Part shown: piece after piece, positions 16,818 to 26,097 of the stretch
Layout: each line of letters starts with the position of its first letter
Numbering within the stretch: the first letter of the stretch is position 1
From: Terasakiispira papahanaumokuakeensis
GTDB taxonomy: Bacteria > Pseudomonadota > Gammaproteobacteria > Pseudomonadales > Halomonadaceae
Assembly: GCF_001709345.1 (NCBI RefSeq)
Contig: NZ_MDTQ01000001.1
Span: 434,001 to 498,000 of the forward strand
Direction of reading: 5' to 3'
Length of the DNA: 64,000 nt
Translations under genes and position numbers: made by a program
Notes under the pieces: model-generated
The model's input: the letters and a program-made list of their open reading frames with translations, nothing else
Databases searched by the model: none
What the model was told of the DNA's origin: nothing

Positions 16818-18369
16818 GCTACAGCTGAAAGCTCGCGTCAGAACCTCTTGGCAGGCTCTGGATCTGGGTGTGAAGATAGCGCGTCGCTGGTATCTATCGC
16901 TGATGCTGGCTTGGTTGATACCGGCCCTTGTGGTGTATCTGCTGTTGGTGGCGGGAATGTATGCCTATGGCATGTGGTCGGTCAGTCCTTTGCCGCTATC
17001 TCTTAGTGTCTTATGGGAAGTCAGCCCGCTTTGGTTGTTATTGATCATCTGGTGGCTCAAGCCACTGCTGGATCGTTTACCTTTATTCCTTTTGAGTCAT
17101 TATATTTTTAATGACAAAGCGCGTGGTTGGCTCCATTGGCGCGCTTTATTGCGGCTGTATCGGTTTGATGCCTTACTTTCTTTGAGTGTGCGGCGTTTCG
17201 ATATTCAGCGTTCTCTACACCTGCCCGTTACAGTGCTTGAACGCCAGAAGGGGGGGGCGCGTAAACGGCGTTGTGAACTCTTGCGTCGAGGCTGTGGGCC
17301 TGCTGGGGGCTGGTTGACCTGGGTGATGATGAGCTTAGAGGGGGCGCTATCTCTAGGCTTGGCGATCTTGTTATTGTCATTACTGGGCATTGATTTTTAT
17401 ATTCAACCCACGTTTCTGATGAAGGGGAGCGATATCGCGCTTCTTTATTTAGAAATCCTGCCCGATATTCTCTTTATGGCACTGATTGCGCCTTTTTATA
17501 TTGCCTGCGGTTTCTCGCTTTATCTCAACCGGCGTATTGAATTGGAAGCTTGGGATCTGGAGCTGGTGTTCCGCGAGAGTGCTCGTCGGCGTGAACCTCA
17601 ATCAACCATCAAGCCTCTTCTCTCAGCGGCTTTGTCGTTGTTGATGTTGTGTTTAGTGACACCGCTATCTATTGCCCCAGCGCAGGCTCAAGAGCCGACA
17701 CTGACCCGTGAACAGCTCGACGCGCGTGATCAAGTGCGCACTATTTTAGAGACGCCCCCCTTTGTCATCGAGAAGAACGTCAGCCACTGGCAGTGGCAAG
17801 ATGAGCCTGACCAGGTTGATTCTGAAGACTCTTCATTTCTCGACAGTCTGAATAACCTCATGGATGAGGATAGCGGGGATCTGAGTTCGTTGTTTTCAGT
17901 GGTTGAGTTGCTGCTATGGATCGGGATGGGATTGCTGGTCGTGCTGGTGTTGAGAAAACTGGTCAGCCATCTGAAAGCCGCTCCTGTCTTGTCTAAGCCT
18001 AATGCTCGCGGTTCCGTGAACTCCCCGCAAGTGATGATGGGCATGGCGATCTCGGCTGAGAGCTTACCTGAACAGATCGATGCTCGTATTGATGAGGCGT
18101 TTGAGCGGGGTGATGAACGTCAGGCCATGTCGTTAATGTATCGCCATGTGTTGTTTCTGTTGATTCATCAGCACCGGGTGCCTGTGGAGCCTTGGTACAC
18201 CGAGCTTGAGTGCGCCGATGCGGTCAAGCAGCGATCCCAATTGCCGCTGGATGGATGTTGGGATGAACTGACCCAGTATTGGGTGCAGTTGGCTTATGCT
18301 CATCAGTCGCCGCCGAGGGCGCGAGTACAGTATTTGTATCTGGCGCTGAAAAAGGTGTTAGCGCCATGA
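16804..18369 (+). CDS. DUF4129 domain membrane protein
   Basis: About 521 residues: membrane helices near 30-55, 70-100, 175-200 and 220-250, then a further hydrophobic stretch near 285, a soluble region, one more helix (about 370-390), and the C-terminal DUF4129 domain (DEAFERGDERQAMSLMYRHV, PWYTELECAD). I prefer GTG 16804 (GGA seven bases upstream) over TTG 16792; both start inside the preceding gene. The stop shares ATGA with the next start. Function unknown; DUF4129 recurs with MoxR/DUF58 clusters. Confidence 0.85.
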   Translation: MNLTELQLKARVRTSWQALDLGVKIARRWYLSLMLAWLIPALVVYLLLVAGMYAYGMWSVSPLPLSLSVLWEVSPLWLLLIIWWLKPLLDRLPLFLLSHYIFNDKARGWLHWRALLRLYRFDALLSLSVRRFDIQRSLHLPVTVLERQKGGARKRRCELLRRGCGPAGGWLTWVMMSLEGALSLGLAILLLSLLGIDFYIQPTFLMKGSDIALLYLEILPDILFMALIAPFYIACGFSLYLNRRIELEAWDLELVFRESARRREPQSTIKPLLSAALSLLMLCLVTPLSIAPAQAQEPTLTREQLDARDQVRTILETPPFVIEKNVSHWQWQDEPDQVDSEDSSFLDSLNNLMDEDSGDLSSLFSVVELLLWIGMGLLVVLVLRKLVSHLKAAPVLSKPNARGSVNSPQVMMGMAISAESLPEQIDARIDEAFERGDERQAMSLMYRHVLFLLIHQHRVPVEPWYTELECADAVKQRSQLPLDGCWDELTQYWVQLAYAHQSPPRARVQYLYLALKKVLAP

Positions 18370-19613
18370 GTGGTTTATCAATGCGGCTCATTCTGTTATT
18401 GCTCGTGCTGGCGCTGGCCGGGCTTATTGCCATGAATCTCGAAAAGGTCGAAACGCTTGAAAATATAGGGCCCACTGCAGAAGTACGTCGTAACGCTTAT
18501 TCAGCTGCTGAGCACTTTCTTGAAAAGCATGGCATTGAGGTGAGTGATGAAAGGGGTCGAGTGGACCCTAAAATGCTGGATGATGATGATGTGCTGCTAC
18601 TGAGTGATGTGAGTTTTCTGCAGAGGAATGGGCGTCAAGCGCAAGCCCTGCTCGACTGGGTCGCCGATGGTGGTCGTTTGATTTGGCATCTGGATGCCTC
18701 CAATGAGGACAGTCCATTAGCCCGCCTGATGGGGGTGAGTTTGGTTGAGGTCGCCCGAAATGACTCGGATAAGAAGGATCGGGTGTCGCGTCAGTCAAAT
18801 CGTTTAACCATAGACACGGACGAAGAAATCACAGCGCTGACGCCATCACAGCGGGTACGCCCTGAGCTTAATCGGATTGAACAAAGTGTTGATCAGGCGT
18901 CGATCAGTTATTGGTATGGGCATGATCAGCCTTATTTACGCAGTGTTTTTCACACCAATGAGACGCTGAGTTACAAGCCCAGTACTGCCGATTATCCAAT
19001 GCAGTTACTAGGGTATGCCAAAAATGATGAGCGTATTGGGTTGCTCCACTTTAGGTTAGGGCATGGTCAAGTGAGTGTCTTGGCGGATACCCGTATCTGG
19101 CAGAACAACCGGATCGGTCTTTTTGATCATGCGCTGCTTTTGGCCACACTGAGTTCAGGCGCCGATCAGTTTTACCTGCAACATGATGTGGATGTGCCGA
19201 CGCTGACCGAATTGATACGTCAATATGCCCTTGCCCCTATGCTGGTGCTGTGGTTGCTGCTCTTGTTTTGGGTGTTGGGGCAGTCCCGCCGTTTTGGGCC
19301 ATTGGAGGAGCGTCGGCGAGAGCAGCGTCGCTCACTGGCCGAACACGTGAGCGCTGTGGCTCGCTTTCATCAACAGCACAAACAGCTTGATCACTTACTC
19401 GCCCCTTTACGGCGTCAGGCAATGGCCCGGGCGTGTCGTGACCATATTCAATTTGAGCAGCTGAGTACCCCAGAGCAGTTGGCGCTGTTAAGCCGCCGTA
19501 CCGGGCATCGCGAGGTCCAGCTTCGACGGGCACTTTATGGTAAAGCGCCTTATCGTTCAGATGAATTTTTAGACATTGTTCAGCTTCTTACTTCTATTCG
19601 AGATCAGTTATGA
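18366..19613 (+). CDS. DUF4350 domain protein
   Basis: A 415-residue protein: one N-terminal helix (about 7-22), an extracytoplasmic domain with LLLSDVSFLQRNGRQAQALLDWVADGGRLIWH, a second helix (about 285-305, LVLWLLLLFWVLG), and a cytoplasmic helical tail. This is the DUF4350 layout (glutamine-amidotransferase-like fold), a regular partner of MoxR and DUF58. The ATG at 18366 overlaps the previous stop as ATGA; upstream in-frame codons lie within the DUF4129 gene. Confidence 0.87.
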   Translation: MSGLSMRLILLLLVLALAGLIAMNLEKVETLENIGPTAEVRRNAYSAAEHFLEKHGIEVSDERGRVDPKMLDDDDVLLLSDVSFLQRNGRQAQALLDWVADGGRLIWHLDASNEDSPLARLMGVSLVEVARNDSDKKDRVSRQSNRLTIDTDEEITALTPSQRVRPELNRIEQSVDQASISYWYGHDQPYLRSVFHTNETLSYKPSTADYPMQLLGYAKNDERIGLLHFRLGHGQVSVLADTRIWQNNRIGLFDHALLLATLSSGADQFYLQHDVDVPTLTELIRQYALAPMLVLWLLLLFWVLGQSRRFGPLEERRREQRRSLAEHVSAVARFHQQHKQLDHLLAPLRRQAMARACRDHIQFEQLSTPEQLALLSRRTGHREVQLRRALYGKAPYRSDEFLDIVQLLTSIRDQL

Positions 19614-20593
19614 CGCAGCCAACGCGAGCCACCTTAACGCCTGAACAGGCCCATGATCATATCGACTTTCTACGTAACCGCATTCAAGCATTATTGATTG
19701 GACAGGATGATGTGGTGGATCAGGTCTTAATCGCGCTCTTGTGTCGTGGCCATGTGTTACTTGAAGGGGTCCCCGGGCTTGGAAAAACGCTGCTGGTGAG
19801 GGCCTTAGCTCACTGTTTTGCGGGTCAATTTCGCCGTATTCAGTTCACCCCTGATCTGATGCCCGCGGATATGACTGGGCATGCGGTCTATCACATGCAA
19901 GAGGGAAGTTTTCATATCCGTCGTGGCCCCATTTTCACCAATTTGCTGTTGGCCGATGAAATCAACCGCTCGCCAGCCAAAACTCAAGCGGCTTTGTTAG
20001 AGGTGATGCAAGAGCAGCAGGTGACGATTGAAGGGGAGTCTCATGCCTTGACACCTCCCTTTATGGTGTTGGCGACTCAGAACCCGGTTGAGCAGGAAGG
20101 CACTTATCCGCTTCCAGAAGCCCAGTTGGATCGTTTTCTATTGAAAGTGTTTATTGACTATCCGACGCTTGATGATGAGGCGCGCTTAGTTCGTCAGGTG
20201 ACCAGTGGTGCTTTGGATATGGGCGACCTTGAGCCTGGTGATGAGGAAACATTACAGCCTTCGCAGATTCTGGCGCTTCAAGCGGCCGCCGAGTTGATTG
20301 CCGTGGATGAACAAGTGCTTAACTATGCCGTGCGGTTAGTTCAGGCGACCCGTCAGACCAGCAGTATTCTCAAAGGCGCCGGTCCGCGGGCCAGCATCGG
20401 TCTCGTCAACGCTGCCAAAGCGTGGGCCTTAATGAATGGGCGTGATTTTGTGTTACCCGATGATATCAAGCAAGTCTCTTTGCCGGTGATGCGCCATCGT
20501 ATTTTGTTGGCACCAGAGAGTGAAATTGATGGGCTGACTCCTGATCAAGTGCTTAAGCAGCTCATTCAAACGGTTGATGCGCCGCGCACATGA
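19610..20593 (+). CDS. MoxR family AAA+ ATPase
   Basis: A 327-residue chaperone-like ATPase with an AAA_3 core: Walker A GVPGLGKT (about 49-56), Walker B LLADEINRSPAKTQAALLE, sensor ATQNPVEQEGTYPLPEAQLDR, and an AAA lid at 235-320. MoxR proteins are thought to help mature or activate partner proteins, often with the von Willebrand-like or DUF58 proteins encoded next to them. It is joined by ATGA overlaps to both neighbours, so subunits should be made in step. Confidence 0.95.
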   Translation: MTQPTRATLTPEQAHDHIDFLRNRIQALLIGQDDVVDQVLIALLCRGHVLLEGVPGLGKTLLVRALAHCFAGQFRRIQFTPDLMPADMTGHAVYHMQEGSFHIRRGPIFTNLLLADEINRSPAKTQAALLEVMQEQQVTIEGESHALTPPFMVLATQNPVEQEGTYPLPEAQLDRFLLKVFIDYPTLDDEARLVRQVTSGALDMGDLEPGDEETLQPSQILALQAAAELIAVDEQVLNYAVRLVQATRQTSSILKGAGPRASIGLVNAAKAWALMNGRDFVLPDDIKQVSLPVMRHRILLAPESEIDGLTPDQVLKQLIQTVDAPRT

Positions 20594-21948
20594 GTCGACT
20601 GGCCCTAAATCTGTTGCCTGGACGAGGTCTTTATAAAGGCCTTGGGCTATTGCTTGCTTTGGCGTTGCTACAGATGTGCTATCAGTGGCTACTACAAGAT
20701 CCTATAGATGGATCGAAGGGGTGGTGGTGGGGGGGTGCGATAGGGGCCGCTTTGTTCGCGCTACTGGATGCGCTGAGACTTTTTCGTGGCCCGATACCGG
20801 CAGTGAGCCGTCAATTACCGGGCAATCTTGCGCTCGGCAGTACGGCCTATATTCGGTTGTGCTTTGAGCACCGGGGCTCGGGTGAGTTGACGCTCAGTTA
20901 TATCGATCATTATCCCGATGCGGTGTCTTGTCTGGATCCGTTGCCTGCTCGTTTGACCTTGGCTGATGGGGGCCAGGCCCGTATCGAGTATCGCGTGTGT
21001 CCGGTCCACCGAGGTGATGCGCATTTTGGTGGCATCAGCCTGCGAGTGCGTTCACCATGGGGATTGTGGCAACGACAAGTGCATATCGAGGCGGATCAGA
21101 GCGTCAAGATCTATCCTAATTTTATGGCGCTTGCTGGGCTTGGTTTTTTGGGGCATGAACAGCGTATTGCGCATGTTGGGGCTCACTTGACACAACGTCG
21201 TGGTTCAGGCCTTGAGTTTCATCAATTGCGCGAGTACCAGCGCGGCGATGAGATACGTCAGATTGACTGGAAAGCAACTGCTCGCCAGCAACGGCTGATT
21301 TCAAGAGAGTATCAGGATGAGCGCGATCAGCAGATTCTTTTTATGCTCGACAGTGGTCGTCGTATGCGTCCATTGGACGGGGAGCTGAGCCACTTTGACC
21401 ATGCGCTTAATGCGTTGCTGTTATCCGCTTATATGGCGTTAGAAATGGGCGACTCAGTTGGTGTTTTCAGTATTTCCGGCCACTTTGACCACAATCGTTG
21501 GATCCGACCGGTAAAGGGTAAGCAAGGGATCAATCGTTTACTGAATAGCCTTTATGATCTTCAAAGTAGCGCTGAGGCCAGTGATTTACTGCAAGCGGCA
21601 CAATCGCTGATGCAGCGTCAGCAGAAGCGGGCATTAGTGGTGATTGTGTCTAATGTGCGTGACGATGATGCCGATGAGCTGATGATGGCTGTGAAGCTAT
21701 TGAGTCAACGTCATTTAGTCATGCTGGCTTGTTTACGCGAAAGCTTCCTGGATCAGCCGCTGTCCGCTGAGGCCAGCCCGGATGAAGCGCTTGATTATTG
21801 CGCGCGCCAACTCTATCGAGAACAACGTGGCCAGCTGATTCGGGCGTTGAAGGCGCATGGCGCTTTGGTTGTTGATGCGGTGCCACAGCGGATGCATGTC
21901 GCGTTAATTGAAGAATATTTCGCTTTGAAACGTGCCGGGCGGATCTAA
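20590..21948 (+). CDS. DUF58 domain protein
   Basis: A 452-residue protein with two N-terminal membrane helices (about 12-30 and 42-62), a beta-rich region, and the DUF58 signature GSGLEFHQLREYQRGDEIRQ followed by IDWKATARQ (about 205-235). A region with a von Willebrand-like opening follows (FMLDSGRRM). DUF58 proteins pair with MoxR ATPases almost universally. It is the last gene of the operon and ends 50 bases before a strong terminator. Confidence 0.94.
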   Translation: MSRLALNLLPGRGLYKGLGLLLALALLQMCYQWLLQDPIDGSKGWWWGGAIGAALFALLDALRLFRGPIPAVSRQLPGNLALGSTAYIRLCFEHRGSGELTLSYIDHYPDAVSCLDPLPARLTLADGGQARIEYRVCPVHRGDAHFGGISLRVRSPWGLWQRQVHIEADQSVKIYPNFMALAGLGFLGHEQRIAHVGAHLTQRRGSGLEFHQLREYQRGDEIRQIDWKATARQQRLISREYQDERDQQILFMLDSGRRMRPLDGELSHFDHALNALLLSAYMALEMGDSVGVFSISGHFDHNRWIRPVKGKQGINRLLNSLYDLQSSAEASDLLQAAQSLMQRQQKRALVVIVSNVRDDDADELMMAVKLLSQRHLVMLACLRESFLDQPLSAEASPDEALDYCARQLYREQRGQLIRALKAHGALVVDAVPQRMHVALIEEYFALKRAGRI

Positions 21949-21996
21949 TCAAGGACCATTGGTCGCGGGGGTTGGGGCGTATGTCTATTCTTTTTT

Positions 21997-22022
21997 AACC
22001 GGCTTGAAGGCCGGTTTTTTTG
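21997..22022 (+). terminator. Intrinsic terminator of the MoxR operon
   Basis: AACCGGC and GCCGGTT enclose a short loop (TTGAAG), followed by seven T. Confidence 0.88.
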
Positions 22023-22091
22023 TCATAAGGGCTTCACTTCAAGGCCCAGGGCGAGTTCAATGGTCGATTAATACTTATTTGGGGAGAGGCT

Positions 22092-22619
22092 ATGTCACGT
22101 CAACATCTGCGTTTTCCACACGAGAAACGGGTGCATCGCCATCAGTTGAAAGTGCGCATCAGCGATCTGAACTATGGCCAGCATTTAGGTCATGATGCGC
22201 TTGTGAGTTTGCTACATCAGGCGCGTGTTAGCTGGTGGGCGGCTCATGGATTGGCCGAGTGGGATATTGGTGGGGTCGGCACGGTGATTGCTGATCTGGC
22301 TGTCGAGTATCGTGCTGAAGCGTTCTGGGATGACTGTTTGACGATTGAGCTTGCAGTCGGAGAGGTTGGACGTAAAGGCGCTGAAATTTGGCACCGGATT
22401 GTGAAGTCTCATCCCGAGGGTGAACAGGAGATCGCGATTGCGCGCATAGGTATGGTATTTTTTGATTTTCAAGCCCGTCAGGCGGTGGCCGTGCCCGACG
22501 TCTTCCATCAGGTGATTAAGGCGCCTTTACGGTTATCAACTGAGGGCCTGTCATCAAGTGAAAGCGTGGCATCTGCTGAAAACCGCTTATCGTCTCAGGG
22601 AGACGTTGATGTCACGTGA
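22092..22619 (+). CDS. Acyl-CoA thioesterase-like hotdog-fold protein
   Basis: A 175-residue protein of the YbgC/FadM-type 4-hydroxybenzoyl-CoA thioesterase family. RISDLNYGQHLGHDALVSLL (about 24-43) is the hotdog active-site helix region, with Asn and His in place of the more usual D-D-G-H pattern. TVIADLAVEYRAEAFWDDCL follows. The substrate is unknown. GGGGAGAGG lies eight bases before the ATG. Its tail overlaps the prkB start by 11 bases, so the three genes to 23945 are probably co-translated. Confidence 0.85.
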   Translation: MSRQHLRFPHEKRVHRHQLKVRISDLNYGQHLGHDALVSLLHQARVSWWAAHGLAEWDIGGVGTVIADLAVEYRAEAFWDDCLTIELAVGEVGRKGAEIWHRIVKSHPEGEQEIAIARIGMVFFDFQARQAVAVPDVFHQVIKAPLRLSTEGLSSSESVASAENRLSSQGDVDVT

Positions 22620-23481
22620 GAATCCTATTATTGCGGTGACTGGTTCTTCCGGTGCCGGGACGACAACGGTCAAAGATGCGTTTGCGCGTATGTTTTCGCG
22701 CCAGAGCTTGCAGGCCGCCTTCGTTCACGGCGACAGTTTTCACCGTTATACCCGGGAAGAATTAGCCAAGTTGATGCGAGAAAACCCAGGGCGTGAGGAT
22801 TCGCTCTCTCATTTTGCGGTTGAGGCTAACCTGCTGGATCGACTGGAATCTTTATTTCAGGAATATAGTAAAAGTGGGACCGGCACATACCGTCATTACA
22901 TTCATGCTGAAGATGTTAGTTTGATCGATGCCGGGTACAAGGTGGGTAATTTTACGCCTTGGCAGCCGCTGCCTGAAGATACGGACTTGTTGCTTTATGA
23001 AGGGCTGCATGGTGGCCTAGTGACAGCGGATTATAATATTGCTCAGTATGTGGATCTGCTGATTGGCGTTGCGCCCTCTATTAACCTCGAGTGGATTCAG
23101 AAAATTGATCGTGATGTGAAGCTTCGGGGGCATTCGCACGAAGCGGTGATCGACAGTATCTTGGCGCGCATGGACGATTATGTGCACTTTATTTTGCCCC
23201 AGTTTTCAAAAACGCATATTAATTTTCAGCGTGTGCCCTTGGTGGATACATCGAATCCTTTTGAGCCCCGTAGCATTCCGACTGATGATGAAAGCTCTGT
23301 CGTGATTCGTTTTCAGGATGCACACAAAGTCGATTTTCCATATCTACTCTCGATGATTAAAGATAGCTTTATGACGCGGCCTCATACCCTCGTGATTCCT
23401 GGGGCTAAAATGTCGTTGGCTCTGGAGCTAATTATGACCCCACGGGTGCAAGAACTTTTGGATGGCAGGCGGTATCGCTGA
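22609..23481 (+). CDS. prkB: Phosphoribulokinase-like protein PrkB
   Basis: A 290-residue P-loop kinase, almost the same length as E. coli PrkB. It shows AVTGSSGAGTTTV (about 8-20, with the GTT form of the P-loop), VHGDSFHRYTREE, HFAVEANLLD, LLLYEGLHGGLV and APSINLEWIQKIDRD, all phosphoribulokinase features. Its real substrate is not established where RuBisCO is absent, and no Calvin-cycle gene is near. The ATG at 22609 follows GGGAGA and fits the family start. It ends one base into the HAD gene. Confidence 0.9.
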   Translation: MSRENPIIAVTGSSGAGTTTVKDAFARMFSRQSLQAAFVHGDSFHRYTREELAKLMRENPGREDSLSHFAVEANLLDRLESLFQEYSKSGTGTYRHYIHAEDVSLIDAGYKVGNFTPWQPLPEDTDLLLYEGLHGGLVTADYNIAQYVDLLIGVAPSINLEWIQKIDRDVKLRGHSHEAVIDSILARMDDYVHFILPQFSKTHINFQRVPLVDTSNPFEPRSIPTDDESSVVIRFQDAHKVDFPYLLSMIKDSFMTRPHTLVIPGAKMSLALELIMTPRVQELLDGRRYR

Positions 23482-23945
23482 TGGCACAGTTGGCTAAACG
23501 TTGGTGGGTCTTCGATTGGGGGAATACGCTGATTACGCGTGGCCAGGCGGAATCAATGTTGGGAGCACATGAGCTGTTATCGGCATTGTCTCCCCATGTC
23601 CATATCGCTGTCGTGAATGATACCCCTTTAATGTCTGCGGATATGTTGCGTGAAGTGTTGGATAAAGCGCATTTAGGGACTTTGATTAATCGTGTCCTGA
23701 CCGCAGATGAATTACGTCTGAATAAAGCGGATCCCGCATTTATTACGTCACTTTGTCGTGTCTTGAATACGACGCCGGCTCAAGTGACTTGGGTGGGCGA
23801 TGATTGGACCATTGATATTGCGCCCGCACGTCAGGTTGGGGTGAGGAGTCTTTGGATCAATCAGGAGCAGGATGATGCAGATTATACGGATTTATTGAGT
23901 GTCTACGAGGCATTACCTGATCTTGAAGAAGCCCGAGAAGCATAA
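23481..23945 (+). CDS. HAD superfamily hydrolase-like protein, small
   Basis: A 154-residue protein with HAD motifs: FDWGNTL (nucleophile Asp12), VVNDT, a lysine in RLNKADP, and WVGDDWTIDI. Position +2 after the nucleophile is Gly instead of the Asp seen in most phosphatases of the family, so either a different acid acts or the enzyme is not a simple phosphatase. It lacks a cap domain. The one-base TGATG overlap with prkB suggests a functional link with the kinase product. Confidence 0.75.
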   Translation: MAQLAKRWWVFDWGNTLITRGQAESMLGAHELLSALSPHVHIAVVNDTPLMSADMLREVLDKAHLGTLINRVLTADELRLNKADPAFITSLCRVLNTTPAQVTWVGDDWTIDIAPARQVGVRSLWINQEQDDADYTDLLSVYEALPDLEEAREA

Positions 23946-24043
23946 GCTGGGTGATATCAAGATAAGTTGTCTTATTCGGCAGGGTCAGGTTTGATTGCGA
24001 TTCAGCGATCGCGCTTCTGTATTCACATCATGATCTATTTAAA

Positions 24044-24076
24044 GTAAAACTCCAGCCATCGTGGCTGGAGTTTTAC
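24044..24076. terminator. Bidirectional terminator between HAD gene and pckA
   Basis: A perfect 15-base stem (GTAAAACTCCAGCCA and its complement) with a three-base loop. T-rich flanks on both strands serve the convergent genes. Confidence 0.9.
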
Positions 24077-24119
24077 GCGATGATAAGCCTGCTTCAGTTG
24101 TGACCGGCTCAGCACTCGC

Positions 24120-25679
24120 TTAGTTCATCTGCGGGCCTGCTGCGATGATGCTGTCATCAACGCCAGAGAACTTACGGAAGTTTTCAACAAATTTGGCCAC
24201 GAGTTCGCTGGCTTGGCGATCATAAGCGGCTTGATCTTCCCAAGTATCGCGTGGGTTCAGTAATTGGCTGTCAACGCCAGGCACATGAACCGGCACGGAG
24301 AGGTTCAATCCTTCAACGATCTGGGTTTCGGCGCCTTTCAGTGCACCCGTTTGAACTGCGTGAATAATGGCGCGAGTGGTGGGGATGCTGAAACGGCTAC
24401 CGCCTTGGCCATAAGATCCGCCTGTCCAACCCGTGTTAACCAAGTAAACACGTGAGCCAAACTCTTCGATACGCTTGATCAGGAGATCTGCGTAAACGTG
24501 AGCAGGACGTGGGAAGAAAGGCGCACCAAAGCAGGTGGAGAAGGTCGCTTCCAAGCCGCTGGATGAGCCCATCTCAGTGGAACCAACCTTAGCGGTGTAG
24601 CCGGATAGGAAGTGATACGCTGCGGCTTCTTTAGAGAGAATAGATACGGGCGGTAAAACACCACTCATATCACAAGTCAGGAAGACGATTGCGTTGGGCT
24701 CGCCGGCACGATTTTCCTCAACTCGCTTCTCAATATGATCCAGCGGATAAGCCGCACGCGAGTTTTGCGTCAGGCTGTCATCGCTATAGTTGGGAGTACG
24801 TCGATCATCCAATACCACGTTCTCAAGGACCGAACCGAATCGAATGGCGTCCCAGATCACCGGCTCATTTTCTTTCGACAGATCGATACACTTGGCGTAG
24901 CACCCGCCCTCAATGTTGAATACGGTGCCTTTACCCCAGCCGTGCTCGTCATCCCCAATCAAGTAACGGGAAGGGTCAGCTGATAGTGTGGTTTTCCCTG
25001 TGCCAGACAAGCCAAAGAAGAGCGTGGTTTCGCCATCTTCTCCGACGTTCGCTGAACAGTGCATCGGTAGAACGTCTTTTTCCGGTAACAGGAAGTTTTG
25101 TACTGAGAACATGGCTTTTTTCATTTCGCCGGCATAGCGCATGCCCGCCAGTAACACCTTGCGTTTGGCAAAGTTAATCATGACGGCACCATCGGAATGA
25201 GTGCCATCACGGCTGGGATCACACTCAAAGTGGGGCGCGTTCAGGATTTGCCATTCAGCTTTTGATTTAGCATTGAATTGTTCCGGGCGGACAAACAAGT
25301 TCCGACCAAACAGGTTATGCCATGCTGTTTCAGTCGTGACGCGGATAGGCAGATAATGTTCCGGATCAGCACCGACATGCAGTTCTGACACAAAATGGTC
25401 ATGTTGAGCCAGGTATTCTTCGACACGATCCCACAGGGCATCGAATTTCTCTGTATCGATGGGGCGGTTAATGGTGCCCCATTCGATCAGATCCGAGGTG
25501 CTGGGCTCATCCACGATAAAGCGGTCCATGGGTGAACGGCCGGTGCGTTCACCCGTAGTGACTACCAGGGCACCATTGGCCGCCAGTTGGCCTTCACCAC
25601 GTTGCACAGCCAGCTCAATCAACTGGGCATTGCTTAGGTTCGTATAGGTTTTCACAGCACTCTCGTCAATGGTCGTCAT
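24120..25679 (-). CDS. pckA: Phosphoenolpyruvate carboxykinase (ATP)
   Basis: Converts oxaloacetate and ATP into phosphoenolpyruvate, the entry to gluconeogenesis. The 519-residue product shows the substrate loop [14 protein letters not shown] (41-54), the P-loop [13 protein letters not shown] (223-235), the metal site IGDDEHGW (241-248) and [20 protein letters not shown] precedes the ATG by eight bases. It lies beyond hslO on the same strand, as in the E. coli pck region, but a 418-base gap makes it a separate unit. Confidence 0.97.
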   Translation of the reverse strand: MTTIDESAVKTYTNLSNAQLIELAVQRGEGQLAANGALVVTTGERTGRSPMDRFIVDEPSTSDLIEWGTINRPIDTEKFDALWDRVEEYLAQHDHFVSELHVGADPEHYLPIRVTTETAWHNLFGRNLFVRPEQFNAKSKAEWQILNAPHFECDPSRDGTHSDGAVMINFAKRKVLLAGMRYAGEMKKAMFSVQNFLLPEKDVLPMHCSANVGEDGETTLFFGLSGTGKTTLSADPSRYLIGDDEHGWGKGTVFNIEGGCYAKCIDLSKENEPVIWDAIRFGSVLENVVLDDRRTPNYSDDSLTQNSRAAYPLDHIEKRVEENRAGEPNAIVFLTCDMSGVLPPVSILSKEAAAYHFLSGYTAKVGSTEMGSSSGLEATFSTCFGAPFFPRPAHVYADLLIKRIEEFGSRVYLVNTGWTGGSYGQGGSRFSIPTTRAIIHAVQTGALKGAETQIVEGLNLSVPVHVPGVDSQLLNPRDTWEDQAAYDRQASELVAKFVENFRKFSGVDDSIIAAGPQMN

Positions 25680-26097
25680 ATTTGATGTGTCCTAAGGCGT
25701 TGCCGTTCCGCAAACGAAATCCCCTGCAGCAGGGTGGTTCAAGATGAATTCGTCGATATGTCAGCGAAACTATCGGTAAAACTCTCTCGAGTTAGCTTAA
25801 TGATTTCGAGGGGAATTCTGCCAAGGCCCACGAAAATGGGTCGTTATTATGTCAAAAAATGCATAGGGGGCGAAGTCATTCTCGTTCGTTACGCGTGACT
25901 AAAAAGCCATGTAGCACCATTACATAATTTTTCTTTATAAAAAACATGTGGTTAGGTGCTTATAAGGGGTATTGGGTATGGCTTATGAGCCATTTCTTGT
26001 AGTCGGCCCGAAAGCCGACTGCAACAAGTCCTCTTTACACCTTATGCATCATCACTTTTAAGCATCACCGCTTTAGCGTGATGTTTTTGGCGTGATG
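25680..26097. other. 418-base gap upstream of pckA
   Basis: It should carry the pckA promoter and the hslO end. I see a hairpin AGTCGGC-CCGAAA-GCCGACT at 26001-26020, extended by an imperfect CTTGT/ACAAG outer stem, and a second weak one CATCAC/GTGATG near 26050-26080. No gene. Confidence 0.55.
26001..26020. repeat. Seven-base inverted repeat upstream of pckA
   Basis: AGTCGGC/GCCGACT with a six-base loop and no T-run. It may be a structural end signal for hslO-side transcripts or an unrelated hairpin. Confidence 0.4.

Noticed and set aside
26040-26090. Hairpin CATCAC/GTGATG followed by TTTTT on the plus strand
   Set aside because: No plus-strand gene lies upstream for it to terminate, and on the minus strand no T-run follows.
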